DNA from: an uncultured Alphaproteobacteria bacterium
GTDB taxonomy: Bacteria; Pseudomonadota; Alphaproteobacteria; Caulobacterales; Aquidulcibacteraceae
NCBI GenBank assembly: GCA_937967725.1
Contig: CALBSY010000266.1
Coordinates: 1-7,103 of the forward strand
Reading direction: 5' to 3'
Length of the DNA stretch: 7,103 nucleotides
Part shown: in pieces, positions 1 through 5,442 of the stretch
How positions within the stretch are numbered: position 1 is the stretch's first letter
How the letters are laid out: every line of letters starts with the position of its first letter
Position numbers and translations under genes: made by a program
The notes under the pieces: model-generated
What the model saw: the letters and a program-made list of their open reading frames with translations, nothing else
The model's database searches: none
Told to the model about the DNA's origin: nothing

Positions 1-996
1 CAAGCGACTTACTGCGACGTCCGCGCGATCGGCAAGCTAGATCCGGGCGCCGCAGGCGATTGGCTTGCGTCACGCGGTGAGAAGCAAACCGCGGCGGTGA
101 AACCGGCCGCGCGCTTCCCGGTCTACGCCCTGGCGATCGCCACCAAGGACCGTAAGGACGATGTCCGCCTTTCAGGCGCGCTGCAAAAGCTGGTCGAGGA
201 GGATGCTGGACTAACCGTGTTGCACGATCAGGTGACGCACGAAATCCTGCTGCAGGGTCAAGGCGAGCCGCACCTCCGCGCCGTACTCGAACGGCTGAAG
301 TCGCGCTTCGGCGTGGATGTTTCCACGGCGCGGCCGTCGACGCCGTATCAGGAGACGATTCGCAAATCGGCTGAGAAACGCGGCCGGCATAAGAAGCAGA
401 CCGGCGGTCATGGCCAATTCGGCGATTGCGTCATCCAGGTGAAGCCGCAACCGCGCGGCAAAGGCTTCGAGTTCATCGACAAGATCACTGGCGGCGCTAT
501 TCCGCGGCAATGGATTCCGGCGGTTGAAGCTGGCGTGAAAGACGCGATGCAGAAAGGGCCGATCGGCTTTCCGGTGGTGGACGTATCGGTGACGCTGATC
601 GACGGTTCGTTCCACTCGGTCGATTCCAGCGAGCATTCGTTCCAGATGGCGGGCCGGCTCGGCATGAACGAGGCGTTGGCCGATTGCGATCCGGTGCTGC
701 TGGAGCCGATCGAGAAGCTCTCGATCTACACGCCGAGTTCAGGCACGCCGAAGATCAACTCGGCGGTGTCCAGTCACAATGGGCAAATCCTCGGCTTTGA
801 GGCTCGCGAAGGATGGCCGGGATGGGACCGGGTCGATGTGTATCTACCGCACGCTGAGCGGCAGAACTTTATCATCGAACTCCGCTCGATCACGCAGGGC
901 TTAGCGACGTTCGAGGCCACATTCGACCACATGGTCGAGGTCACCGGCAGGCGGGCTGACGAAGTGGCGAAGAGAGCGCAGCAGAGCGCTGCGTGA
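1..996 (+). CDS. Elongation factor G-like translational GTPase, C-terminal half (5' end outside window)
   Basis: The frame is open from base 1, so this is the 3' part (331 residues) of a longer gene; the GTG at 97 is only an internal valine. The GTPase domain lies upstream of the window. Residues 1-40 look like the end of domain II. Domain III starts around ALAIATKDRKDD (residues 43-54). Domain IV has the EF-G signature HKKQTGGHGQFG (130-141) and SFHSVDSSE (203-211). Domain V starts near LLEPIEKL (233-240). EF-G drives GTP-dependent translocation on the ribosome. The GGHGQFG form of the signature (canonical EF-G usually has GGRGQ) and the altered domain V loop HNGQILGFE (259-267, where an RRG is common) point to the EF-G-like/EF-G2 paralogue group rather than the main fusA product, so its role may be specialised. 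The family is certain; the subgroup is from memory of family sequences. The stop overlaps the next gene. Confidence 0.93.
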   Translation, partial: QATYCDVRAIGKLDPGAAGDWLASRGEKQTAAVKPAARFPVYALAIATKDRKDDVRLSGALQKLVEEDAGLTVLHDQVTHEILLQGQGEPHLRAVLERLKSRFGVDVSTARPSTPYQETIRKSAEKRGRHKKQTGGHGQFGDCVIQVKPQPRGKGFEFIDKITGGAIPRQWIPAVEAGVKDAMQKGPIGFPVVDVSVTLIDGSFHSVDSSEHSFQMAGRLGMNEALADCDPVLLEPIEKLSIYTPSSGTPKINSAVSSHNGQILGFEAREGWPGWDRVDVYLPHAERQNFIIELRSITQGLATFEATFDHMVEVTGRRADEVAKRAQQSAA

Positions 997-1598
997 ACCG
1001 GTTCGCGGGAGCGCAAGCCTACGAAGAGCAGGCCGCGAAGTTGATCGCGCGCTATGAAAGCATCGCACCTGAAGACGTGCATGCGGAAGTTCTGCATCTG
1101 ATCGTTGATGGGCCTCTTCGTACACTCGATATCGGCGCGGGAACGGGCCGCGACGCCGCGTGGTTCGCCGGCAAGGGACACGAAGTGGTGGCAGTCGAGC
1201 CAACTGAAGCGCTGCGCCAAGCTGCGATGCGCCTGCATCCCAACGCACGCATCGAGTGGGTCGACGATGGCTTGCCCGGCCTAACGGCGCTCGGCGACCG
1301 CGAGCCCTTCGATCTCGTCATGCTGACGGCGGTGTGGATGCATCTCGACGCGGAGGAGCGGACGCGCGCCATGTCGCGACTGGCCGCGCTCGCCCGGCCC
1401 GGCGGCGTTGTGGCGATGCTGCTGCGGCACGGTCCGGTTCCGGAAGGGCGGCGGATGTTTCAGGTCTCGGCGGCCGAAACCGTGGCGTTGGCCGAGCCGC
1501 TGGGCTTCGCCGTTCTCGTCAACACGCCGCGCCGCGCGATCCGGCCCGACGCGCAAGATGACGTAACTTGGACGTCGCTGGCGTTTGGGCGCCTCTAG
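993..1598 (+). CDS. Class I SAM-dependent methyltransferase
   Basis: A 201-residue protein with a complete Rossmann-type methyltransferase core. Motif I is LDIGAGTGRDAAWFA (residues 45-59), which binds S-adenosylmethionine. The acidic residue ending strand 2 is in VAVEPTE (66-72). The motif II/III region is FDLVMLTAVWMHL (106-118), and LARPGGVVAMLL (133-144) is the post-core strand. There is no membrane segment or signal, so it is presumably cytoplasmic. The substrate cannot be told from sequence. The GTG start at 993 lies inside the stop of the EF-G-like gene (GTGA), there is no good Shine-Dalgarno at the usual distance, and no other in-frame ATG occurs before residue 79, so initiation probably depends on translational coupling. 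Co-translation with a translation factor might hint at a ribosome-related substrate, but that is speculation. It ends 4 bp from the convergent thioesterase gene, with no terminator hairpin visible between them. Confidence 0.9.
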   Translation: MNRFAGAQAYEEQAAKLIARYESIAPEDVHAEVLHLIVDGPLRTLDIGAGTGRDAAWFAGKGHEVVAVEPTEALRQAAMRLHPNARIEWVDDGLPGLTALGDREPFDLVMLTAVWMHLDAEERTRAMSRLAALARPGGVVAMLLRHGPVPEGRRMFQVSAAETVALAEPLGFAVLVNTPRRAIRPDAQDDVTWTSLAFGRL

Positions 1599-1602
1599 CC
1601 GC

Positions 1603-1998
1603 TTAGCCTGGATACAACACCATCTGCGTTTGCGTCACCAAAGCGACGGGCCTGCCTTCGGCGGTGGTGATTTTGGTCTGCCAAACGCTTGTGCGCTTGC
1701 CGCGGTGCACTGGAGTCGTTTCGGCGCGCACGGTCACGCCTGCTCTCGCTGCGCCGAGAAAGTTGGTTTTACTTTCGATGGTCGTGGTGCCGACGGCGCC
1801 TTCCGGCAGAGACAAGAAGGCGCCAATGGCGCCCAGCGAATCCGCAAACGCCATCACCGCGCCGCCATGCAACACGCCTCCCGCGGTGCAAAGATCGTCG
1901 CGCACGGCTAGGTCGCCGACCACCTTCTCAGACGAAGCTTCGATAACCGTGACGCCCATCGATCTGGCGAAGGGCATCGTGTCTGCGGCGTTGTTCAT
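1603..1998 (-). CDS. PaaI-family hotdog-fold acyl-CoA thioesterase
   Basis: A 131-residue single hotdog domain, the usual length for PaaI/YbgC-like thioesterases, which hydrolyse acyl- or aryl-CoA thioesters in the cytoplasm. The diagnostic segment is GGVLHGGAVMAFADSLGAIG (residues 40-59). HGG (44-46) sits before the long central helix, and the aspartate in FAD (D53) matches the catalytic acid position of PaaI. The rest follows the family pattern: the TTTIESKTNFL strand pair, then VTVRAETTPVHRGKRTSVWQ. The ATG at 1998 overlaps the TGA of the upstream transporter gene (ATGA), and an AAGGAGC sequence at 2003-2009 provides a good ribosome binding site, so the two genes are almost certainly co-transcribed and coupled. 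The substrate is unknown. Pairing with an EamA exporter does not define it, though thioesterases of this kind often salvage stalled CoA esters. Confidence 0.92.
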   Translation of the reverse strand: MNNAADTMPFARSMGVTVIEASSEKVVGDLAVRDDLCTAGGVLHGGAVMAFADSLGAIGAFLSLPEGAVGTTTIESKTNFLGAARAGVTVRAETTPVHRGKRTSVWQTKITTAEGRPVALVTQTQMVLYPG

Positions 1999-2879
1999 GG
2001 CTGCTCCTTCGGCGGCAGTGTAATTCGGCGCTCGTCATAGACGGTGTAGAGGCACGCTGCGATGATCAACGTCGCGCCAAGAAACACTTCGACCCGCGGC
2101 GTCTCCTGAAAGATGAGATATCCGAACAGCGTCGCCCAGAGGAGCTCGACATAATGGATCGGCGCCAGTTTTTGAGCCTGCGTGCGCGCGTAAGCGCGCG
2201 CCATCAGATACATGAACACGGCGGCGAGGGCGCCCATCAGCAGGAACAGCGGCCAGTCGGTCCACCGCTGCGGCGCTGCGAAGGCGATCGCCGGCGCGGC
2301 GACAATCAGCATCGGCACGAGACTGGTCATCAGCCCGACGATCGGCGCGCCGTCAGTCTGGGCGCGCGCGCGTAAGAGCACCATGGCGACGGAAAACAGG
2401 CCCGCCGACACGAGCACGGCGACGACCCCCAAGGCATGTTGAGGCGACTCGGTCACCGCCGGCGCACCTTGGGTCGCGACGATCACACCGGTGAAGCCGA
2501 TTGCGGCGGCGATCAGGCTCTGTGCGCGGACCCGCTCACCCAGCATCACCCATGCCACGAACGGAACGAGCAGGGGGTAAATGAAGGAAAGCGCCACCGC
2601 TTCCGCCAGCGGCAGCACTGTCAACGCCCAAAAGAACGTCGTGGCGCAGCCGGCGATGACGAAGCCGCGCGCGCCGTGAGCGCGCCACATCTCCCAGCTG
2701 ATACGCGGCCGCCCGGCGTGCTGCCAAATCAGCAACGAGAACAGCGCACCAAATACGTAACGCCCAAGGGTGACGATCAGCACATGATTGGTCTGTGCGA
2801 GATATTTGATGGTCGCGTCCATCGCGGCGCCGGCCGAAATCGCCAGCACGAGCAGCAAGGCCGGCGGTAACGCGCCCAT
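1995..2879 (-). CDS. EamA/DMT-superfamily transporter, ten transmembrane helices
   Basis: A 294-residue inner-membrane protein of the drug/metabolite transporter superfamily, most likely an exporter of small metabolites. About ten hydrophobic helices can be placed at residues 5-23, 33-52, 70-89, 92-111, 119-137, 149-169, 178-201, 209-229, 238-258 and 264-282, the classic pair of five-helix EamA repeats. The first repeat ends helix 4 with AVALSFIYPLLVPFVAW followed by LGERV (113-117). The second has the matching FGYLIFQETP (252-261). The substrate is not predictable. The ATG at 2879 is the only usable start upstream of helix 1, because the frame reaches a TGA at 2916-2918 with no other ATG, GTG or TTG between. 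That start directly follows the U-tract of a terminator, and its only Shine-Dalgarno-like sequence (GGGGAG) lies in the terminator stem, so its expression may be conditional. The stop overlaps the downstream thioesterase start. Confidence 0.93.
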   Translation of the reverse strand: MGALPPALLLVLAISAGAAMDATIKYLAQTNHVLIVTLGRYVFGALFSLLIWQHAGRPRISWEMWRAHGARGFVIAGCATTFFWALTVLPLAEAVALSFIYPLLVPFVAWVMLGERVRAQSLIAAAIGFTGVIVATQGAPAVTESPQHALGVVAVLVSAGLFSVAMVLLRARAQTDGAPIVGLMTSLVPMLIVAAPAIAFAAPQRWTDWPLFLLMGALAAVFMYLMARAYARTQAQKLAPIHYVELLWATLFGYLIFQETPRVEVFLGATLIIAACLYTVYDERRITLPPKEQP

Positions 2880-2916
2880 AAAAAACTCCCCGCGGGCTTT
2901 TGGCCCGCGGGGAGTT
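2880..2916 (-). terminator. Strong intrinsic terminator after the lipoprotein cluster, abutting the transporter start
   Basis: A perfect 14-bp stem pairs 2884-2897 with 2903-2916 around a 5-nt loop (2898-2902). It is GC-rich in its core. Read on the minus strand it is followed by a run of six T (2885-2880), the textbook form of a Rho-independent terminator. It lies 21 nt after the stop of lipoprotein gene A, so it ends that transcription unit. The T-run is directly followed by the ATG of the transporter (2879), and GGGGAG in the 3' arm is the only candidate ribosome binding site for that gene. The hairpin could therefore act both as a terminator and as a block on translation of the transporter; the second role is inferred. 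Confidence 0.9.
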
Positions 2917-2920
2917 CAAC

Positions 2921-2930
2921 CGCAATTGCG
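2921..2930. promoter_or_regulatory. 10-bp perfect palindrome CGCAATTGCG between lipoprotein stop and terminator
   Basis: CGCAATTGCG is a perfect 10-bp palindrome lying between the stop codon of lipoprotein gene A (2938) and the terminator stem (from 2916). With no loop it cannot form a hairpin, so if functional it would be a protein binding site. Half of it recurs next to it (ATTTGCG, 2931-2937). A promoter serving the transporter gene would have to lie about here, but no convincing -35/-10 pair is visible. Chance occurrence cannot be excluded. Confidence 0.25.
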
Positions 2931-2937
2931 ATTTGCG

Positions 2938-3159
2938 TTACGGCGTGGTCGCCGGCTCAGTTGCGTCGCCGTCGGTCGCTTCATCCATTTGCTCGCCGGC
3001 TTCTTCCATCGGGCCTTGACCCATGTCGGTCGTGCCGGTCGTGGATTGCTCATAGGCGGTGTCGGCAGCTTCGCCGGCTTCCTCGTTCGGACCCTGCGTG
3101 CAGGCGGCGGCCCCGAGCAGAACCGCAGACGCCGCGGCTGTGATCAAAAGCTTCTTCAT
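2938..3159 (-). CDS. Small acidic lipoprotein A (73 aa)
   Basis: I do not recognise a named family. The protein starts with a lipoprotein signal peptide: MKK, a hydrophobic stretch, then LGAAAC with the lipidated cysteine at residue 20. The mature part is about 54 residues with 14 Asp/Glu and no Lys or Arg, and is probably an unstructured or helical acidic chain. The residues after Cys (Thr-Gln) carry no Asp at +2, so sorting to the outer membrane is plausible. The start is placed at ATG 3159 rather than the upstream GTG at 3180 because AGAGGAGAG lies 6 nt before it and because this puts Cys at position 20, as in both neighbours. Residues 47-62 (GQGPMEEAGEQMDEAT) match lipoprotein C residues 46-61 at 11 of 16 positions. 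It is the last gene of the three-gene cluster, 29 nt after gene B, and is followed by a strong terminator. Confidence 0.85.
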   Translation of the reverse strand: MKKLLITAAASAVLLGAAACTQGPNEEAGEAADTAYEQSTTGTTDMGQGPMEEAGEQMDEATDGDATEPATTP

Positions 3160-3165
3160 ATTTTT

Positions 3166-3174
3166 CTCTCCTCT
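3166..3174 (-). promoter_or_regulatory. Ribosome binding site that fixes the start of lipoprotein A
   Basis: On the minus strand AGAGGAGAG lies 6 nt upstream of ATG 3159. It sits inside the longer open frame that begins at GTG 3180, so it argues for the shorter protein with a signal peptide beginning MKKLL. Confidence 0.75.
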
Positions 3175-3188
3175 GCTCACGTGCGCAG

Positions 3189-3236
3189 TTACGGATTCGT
3201 GTTGGGGTTGCCGTCGGTCGCGTCATTGACGGCGTC
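3189..3236 (-). repeat. 3' end of lipoprotein B, duplicated at 3521-3568
   Basis: The last 48 bases of gene B (3189-3236) and of gene C (3521-3568) align without gaps and agree at 38 of 48 positions by my count. Most differences are silent or conservative (for example Leu/Val, Asp/Asn). This supports descent of the two genes from a tandem duplication rather than convergent acidic composition. Confidence 0.75.
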
Positions 3237-3422
3237 AGCGGCGTCTTCGCCGGCGTTCTCGATGTCCTGAGCGGCTTCTTCACCCGCCTGTTCGAGGTCG
3301 TCGCCAGCGTTTTCGAGCGCTTGTTCGGCGTTCGGTTCTTCTTCGACGCGCGTTTCTTGCGTGCACGCGCCCAGCGTTACAAAGCTCGCCGTGGCGAGAA
3401 CGGCCAACAGTGGCTTCAACAT
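3189..3422 (-). CDS. Small acidic lipoprotein B with 7/11-residue helical repeats (77 aa)
   Basis: No named family is recognised. The signal peptide ends in a good lipobox, LGAC (residues 17-20), with Cys20 lipidated. The mature chain has 18 Asp/Glu and a single Arg. Residues 32-67 are built of four back-to-back units of 7, 7, 11 and 11 residues (32-38, 39-45, 46-56, 57-67). Each begins with Ala plus Gly or Glu and ends with a hydrophobic residue followed by two polar ones; for example AGEEAAQDIEN. Such 7/11 periodicity is typical of long amphipathic helices. The tail, residues 62-77, matches lipoprotein C residues 70-85 at 13 of 16 positions. ATG 3422 is preceded by AGGAG at a normal distance. 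It lies between gene C (98 nt upstream) and gene A (29 nt downstream). A periplasmic-facing, membrane-anchored acidic peptide is the limit of what can be said; it is loosely reminiscent of entericidin-like small lipoproteins, but with no clear match. Confidence 0.86.
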   Translation of the reverse strand: MLKPLLAVLATASFVTLGACTQETRVEEEPNAEQALENAGDDLEQAGEEAAQDIENAGEDAADAVNDATDGNPNTNP

Positions 3423-3520
3423 GGAATTCTCCTAAAAATATCCCGTCCCGGGCGACGAACTTGGTGCATCGCCGGAATGGTGAACGCGAGGTCACGCGCT
3501 CCGGTTCCCGCCAAAAAAAG

Positions 3521-3778
3521 CTACGGATTGGTGCCTGGGTCTCCGTCAGTCGCATCATTGAGGGCGTCCGCGCCGTCGTCGTTGCCGGCGTTGCCGGTGG
3601 CTTCGTCGATATTCTCGCCGGCCTGTTCGAACGGCCCGTCGCCCAAATTCTCTTCGCCCTGGGTCGCTTCCTCGATCGCCGAATCCAGGTTTTCTCCGCT
3701 CTCTTCAGCGCTATCGCCGCAAGCGGCCAATCCCAACGCCGCGGTCGCCGCGGCGGCCGTCACCAACATTCTCAGCAT
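3521..3778 (-). CDS. Small acidic lipoprotein C, mosaic of A and B (85 aa)
   Basis: The first gene of the lipoprotein cluster; no named family recognised. The signal peptide MLRMLVTAAA... ends in GLAAC with Cys20. The mature chain has 20 Asp/Glu and no Lys or Arg. Its middle (GDGPFEQAGENIDEAT, residues 46-61) resembles lipoprotein A, while its tail (ADALNDATDGDPGTNP, 70-85) resembles lipoprotein B. The start is placed at ATG 3778 rather than 3802: GAGGAAG lies just upstream, the signal peptide then starts properly, and Cys falls at 20 as in A and B. It is divergent from the acyl-CoA dehydrogenase gene across 129 bp. A run of seven T follows the stop codon on the minus strand (3513-3519) but has only a weak 5-bp stem before it, so read-through into gene B is expected. 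Residue 21-22 Gly-Asp gives no clear inner-membrane retention signal. Confidence 0.84.
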   Translation of the reverse strand: MLRMLVTAAAATAALGLAACGDSAEESGENLDSAIEEATQGEENLGDGPFEQAGENIDEATGNAGNDDGADALNDATDGDPGTNP

Positions 3779-3842
3779 CTTCGCTTCCTCACCACGCGCC
3801 ATCGGGCGCCACGAGGCGGGAGAACGCCGATGTGTCGCCCGG

Positions 3843-3860
3843 AGTTCCGCAATCGGAACT
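3843..3860. promoter_or_regulatory. Inverted repeat AGTTCCG-N4-CGGAACT in the divergent intergenic region
   Basis: Two perfect 7-bp arms (3843-3849 and 3854-3860) are separated by CAAT. The site lies 48 bp before the acyl-CoA dehydrogenase start and 65 bp before the lipoprotein C start, on the opposite strand. There is no T-run on either side, so it is not a terminator; its size and position fit a dimeric repressor or activator operator. Which gene it would control is unknown. Confidence 0.45.
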
Positions 3861-3870
3861 AGCCCGGAGC

Positions 3871-3887
3871 AGCCACGTGGCTATAAG
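3871..3887 (+). promoter_or_regulatory. 12-bp palindrome AGCCACGTGGCT overlapping a possible -10 box TATAAG
   Basis: AGCCACGTGGCT (3871-3882) is a perfect 12-bp palindrome. Its last base begins TATAAG (3882-3887), a reasonable -10 element 20 bp before the acyl-CoA dehydrogenase ATG. No good -35 is present at 16-18 bp, so the promoter would be weak or activator-dependent, and a protein on the palindrome would sit directly on the core promoter. The -10 assignment is tentative. Confidence 0.4.
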
Positions 3888-3907
3888 GCGGGGCAAAGAG
3901 GGAACGC

Positions 3908-5044
3908 ATGGCCGAACTCACGGAAGACCAGGCTCTTATCGTCGAAACCGCGCGCGCGTTTGCGCAGGACAAACTCCGGCCCAATGCGGCGCGCTGGGAG
4001 GAGGAGGGGCTCGACCGTGGCGTGTTGCAGGAATTGGCGAGCCTGGGTTTCGGCGGCATCTACGTAGGCGAAGACCACGGCGGCTCCGGCCTGACGCGTC
4101 ACGACGCGGCGCTGATCTTCGAGGAATTGTCGCGCGGCTGTGTCGCGACAGCGGCGTTTCTCTCCATTCACAACATGTGCGCATGGATGATCGACAGCTT
4201 CGGCAACGACGAGCAACGCGGCGCGTGGCTGCCGAAGCTGACGACGATGGAGAGGATCGCATCCTATTGCGTGAATGATCCGGGGTCTGGTTTGGACGCC
4301 TGCGCGCTTCGCAAGAAAGACAAGGCGGAAGGCAATTCGCAATACGTCATCAATGGCTCAAAAGCGTTTATCTCCGGCGCGGGCTTCTCCGACCTCTACG
4401 TTCTCATGTGCCGCACCGGCGAGGAGGGGCCGAAGGGCATTTCCACTGTACTGGTGGAAGACGGGACGAGGGGTCTTTCGTTCGGCAAGATGGAAGACAA
4501 GATGGGCTGGCGCGCTCAGCCGACGGCAATCGTGAATTTCGAGGACTGCCGCGTGCCGGTAGAGAACCGGCTGGGCCCGGAGGGCGAAGGCTTCAAGTAC
4601 GCGATGAAAGGGCTCGACGGCGGGCGCTTGAACATCGCCGCGTGCGCGCTCGGCGGCGCGCAGGATGCGTTCGACCGCGCGCTTGGTTATGTCCAAGAAC
4701 GCAAGCAATTCGGCAAGCGCATCGTCGATTTCCAAAACACGCAATTCGCGCTGGCCGATATGGAAACAGAACTATCGGCCTCTCGCGCTTTGCTGCATCA
4801 AGCCGCGAAAAAACTCGACGCCAAGGCGCACGATGCAACCAGGTTCTGCGCCATGGCTAAGCGCTTTGTCACCGACGTGGCGTTTAACGTCGCAGATAAG
4901 GCGCTGCAGCTGCACGGCGGTTATGGCTACTTAGCGGACTACGAAGTGGAGCGGATCGTACGCGATCTTCGCGTGCATCGTATTCTGGAAGGCACTAACG
5001 AGATCATGCGCGTGATCGTCGCGCGCGAACTGCTCAAGCATTAG
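3908..5044 (+). CDS. Acyl-CoA dehydrogenase, isobutyryl-CoA dehydrogenase-like
   Basis: A complete 378-residue FAD enzyme of the acyl-CoA dehydrogenase family. It oxidises an acyl-CoA to the 2,3-enoyl-CoA and passes electrons to electron-transfer flavoprotein. An N-terminal helical domain (1-115) is followed by a beta domain with the flavin segment at 121-131, ISGAG (155-159) and FEDCRVPVENRLG (211-223), then a helical C-terminal domain with ERKQFGKRI (264-272), LQLHGGYGYL (333-342) and RILEGTNEIMR (358-368). E361, in EGTNE, is the expected catalytic base, the position used in isobutyryl-CoA and short-chain dehydrogenases. Overall similarity points to isobutyryl-CoA dehydrogenase of valine breakdown (ACAD8-like), from memory of family sequences, though no other valine genes are nearby. 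Oddly, the usual TEPGSGSDA reads NDPGSGLDA (123-131). AGAGGG lies 5 nt before ATG 3908. It is the first gene of a three-gene plus-strand operon. Confidence 0.93.
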   Translation: MAELTEDQALIVETARAFAQDKLRPNAARWEEEGLDRGVLQELASLGFGGIYVGEDHGGSGLTRHDAALIFEELSRGCVATAAFLSIHNMCAWMIDSFGNDEQRGAWLPKLTTMERIASYCVNDPGSGLDACALRKKDKAEGNSQYVINGSKAFISGAGFSDLYVLMCRTGEEGPKGISTVLVEDGTRGLSFGKMEDKMGWRAQPTAIVNFEDCRVPVENRLGPEGEGFKYAMKGLDGGRLNIAACALGGAQDAFDRALGYVQERKQFGKRIVDFQNTQFALADMETELSASRALLHQAAKKLDAKAHDATRFCAMAKRFVTDVAFNVADKALQLHGGYGYLADYEVERIVRDLRVHRILEGTNEIMRVIVARELLKH

Positions 5045-5058
5045 CGGAGACGGCGCAC

Positions 5059-5442
5059 ATGATTTTGCGGGCCATGGGACTTGGATTTGTGTTGTGGCTC
5101 GCGGTCGCAGCGGTGTTTCGGTTTGCCGGACAATTCTTCTTCCTGCCGGACGGGCGCTTGATGGCGTTTCTCTCCGCGCCCGTGGTTGGCGTGGCGGCGA
5201 CATTCGTGCTGCTCAAGTTGCTGCGTGAAGCGCGCGGCGACGAAGGCGAGGCCGCGATTGGCGTGGCGCTGCCGACACTGTTTCTCAACGGCTTCCTGAC
5301 GCACGAATTTCCGCGCGCGTTTCCGAACATCGATCCGACGCTGGACGCCACATTCGGCGCCTGGTCGCTCTTGTTCGCGGCATCGATCCTGTTCATGGGA
5401 CTCTCGATGACTCAGCTCGCGCCGCAGGACGAGCGGGTTTGA
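5059..5442 (+). CDS. Four-helix integral membrane protein, probable DUF5367 family
   Basis: A 127-residue protein with four predicted membrane helices at about residues 5-28, 36-56, 64-82 and 97-117. A short charged cytoplasmic or periplasmic loop, LREARGDEGEA (55-65), follows helix 2. The length, the N-terminal FRFAGQFFFLPDG segment and the helix layout resemble proteins labelled DUF5367, but that assignment is from memory and moderate; the function is unknown in any case. The ATG at 5059 is 14 nt after the dehydrogenase stop and has GGAGA 8 nt upstream. A second ATG at 5074 has no better signal. Its stop overlaps the TTG start of the phosphodiesterase gene (TTGA), so it is translated in a coupled operon. 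A membrane protein beside a periplasmic phosphodiesterase may imply shared envelope biology, which is inference. Confidence 0.8.
   Translation: MILRAMGLGFVLWLAVAAVFRFAGQFFFLPDGRLMAFLSAPVVGVAATFVLLKLLREARGDEGEAAIGVALPTLFLNGFLTHEFPRAFPNIDPTLDATFGAWSLLFAASILFMGLSMTQLAPQDERV

Noticed and set aside
211..636. Minus-strand open frame of 141 codons opposite the EF-G-like gene
   Set aside because: It is antisense to a highly conserved coding region and shows no independent start signal or recognisable motif.
2436..2870. Plus-strand open frame of 144 codons opposite the transporter
   Set aside because: Its composition is rich in Arg, His, Gln and Asp with no domain; it is the complement of hydrophobic codons of the membrane protein.
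3160..3180. Upstream GTG start (3180) for lipoprotein A, and 3802 ATG for lipoprotein C
   Set aside because: Both add residues before a normal signal peptide and run through the ribosome binding sites of the downstream ATGs; the shorter starts align Cys at residue 20 in all three proteins.
3465..3505. Imperfect inverted repeat CCGGA...TCCGG with inner GTGA/TCAC between lipoproteins C and B
   Set aside because: The arms are short and broken by several mismatches; this is expected by chance in GC-rich sequence.
3505..3545. Possible terminator after lipoprotein C (seven T after the stop codon)
   Set aside because: Only a 5-bp stem (ACGGA/TCCGT) with a 14-nt loop can be drawn before the T-run, too weak to call.
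3321..4067. Long plus-strand open frame (248 codons) across the lipoprotein region and into the dehydrogenase gene
   Set aside because: It lies antisense to lipoproteins B and C and overlaps the well-supported dehydrogenase in another frame. Its product is Arg/Ser/Ala-rich with no domain, and it has no plausible ribosome binding site.
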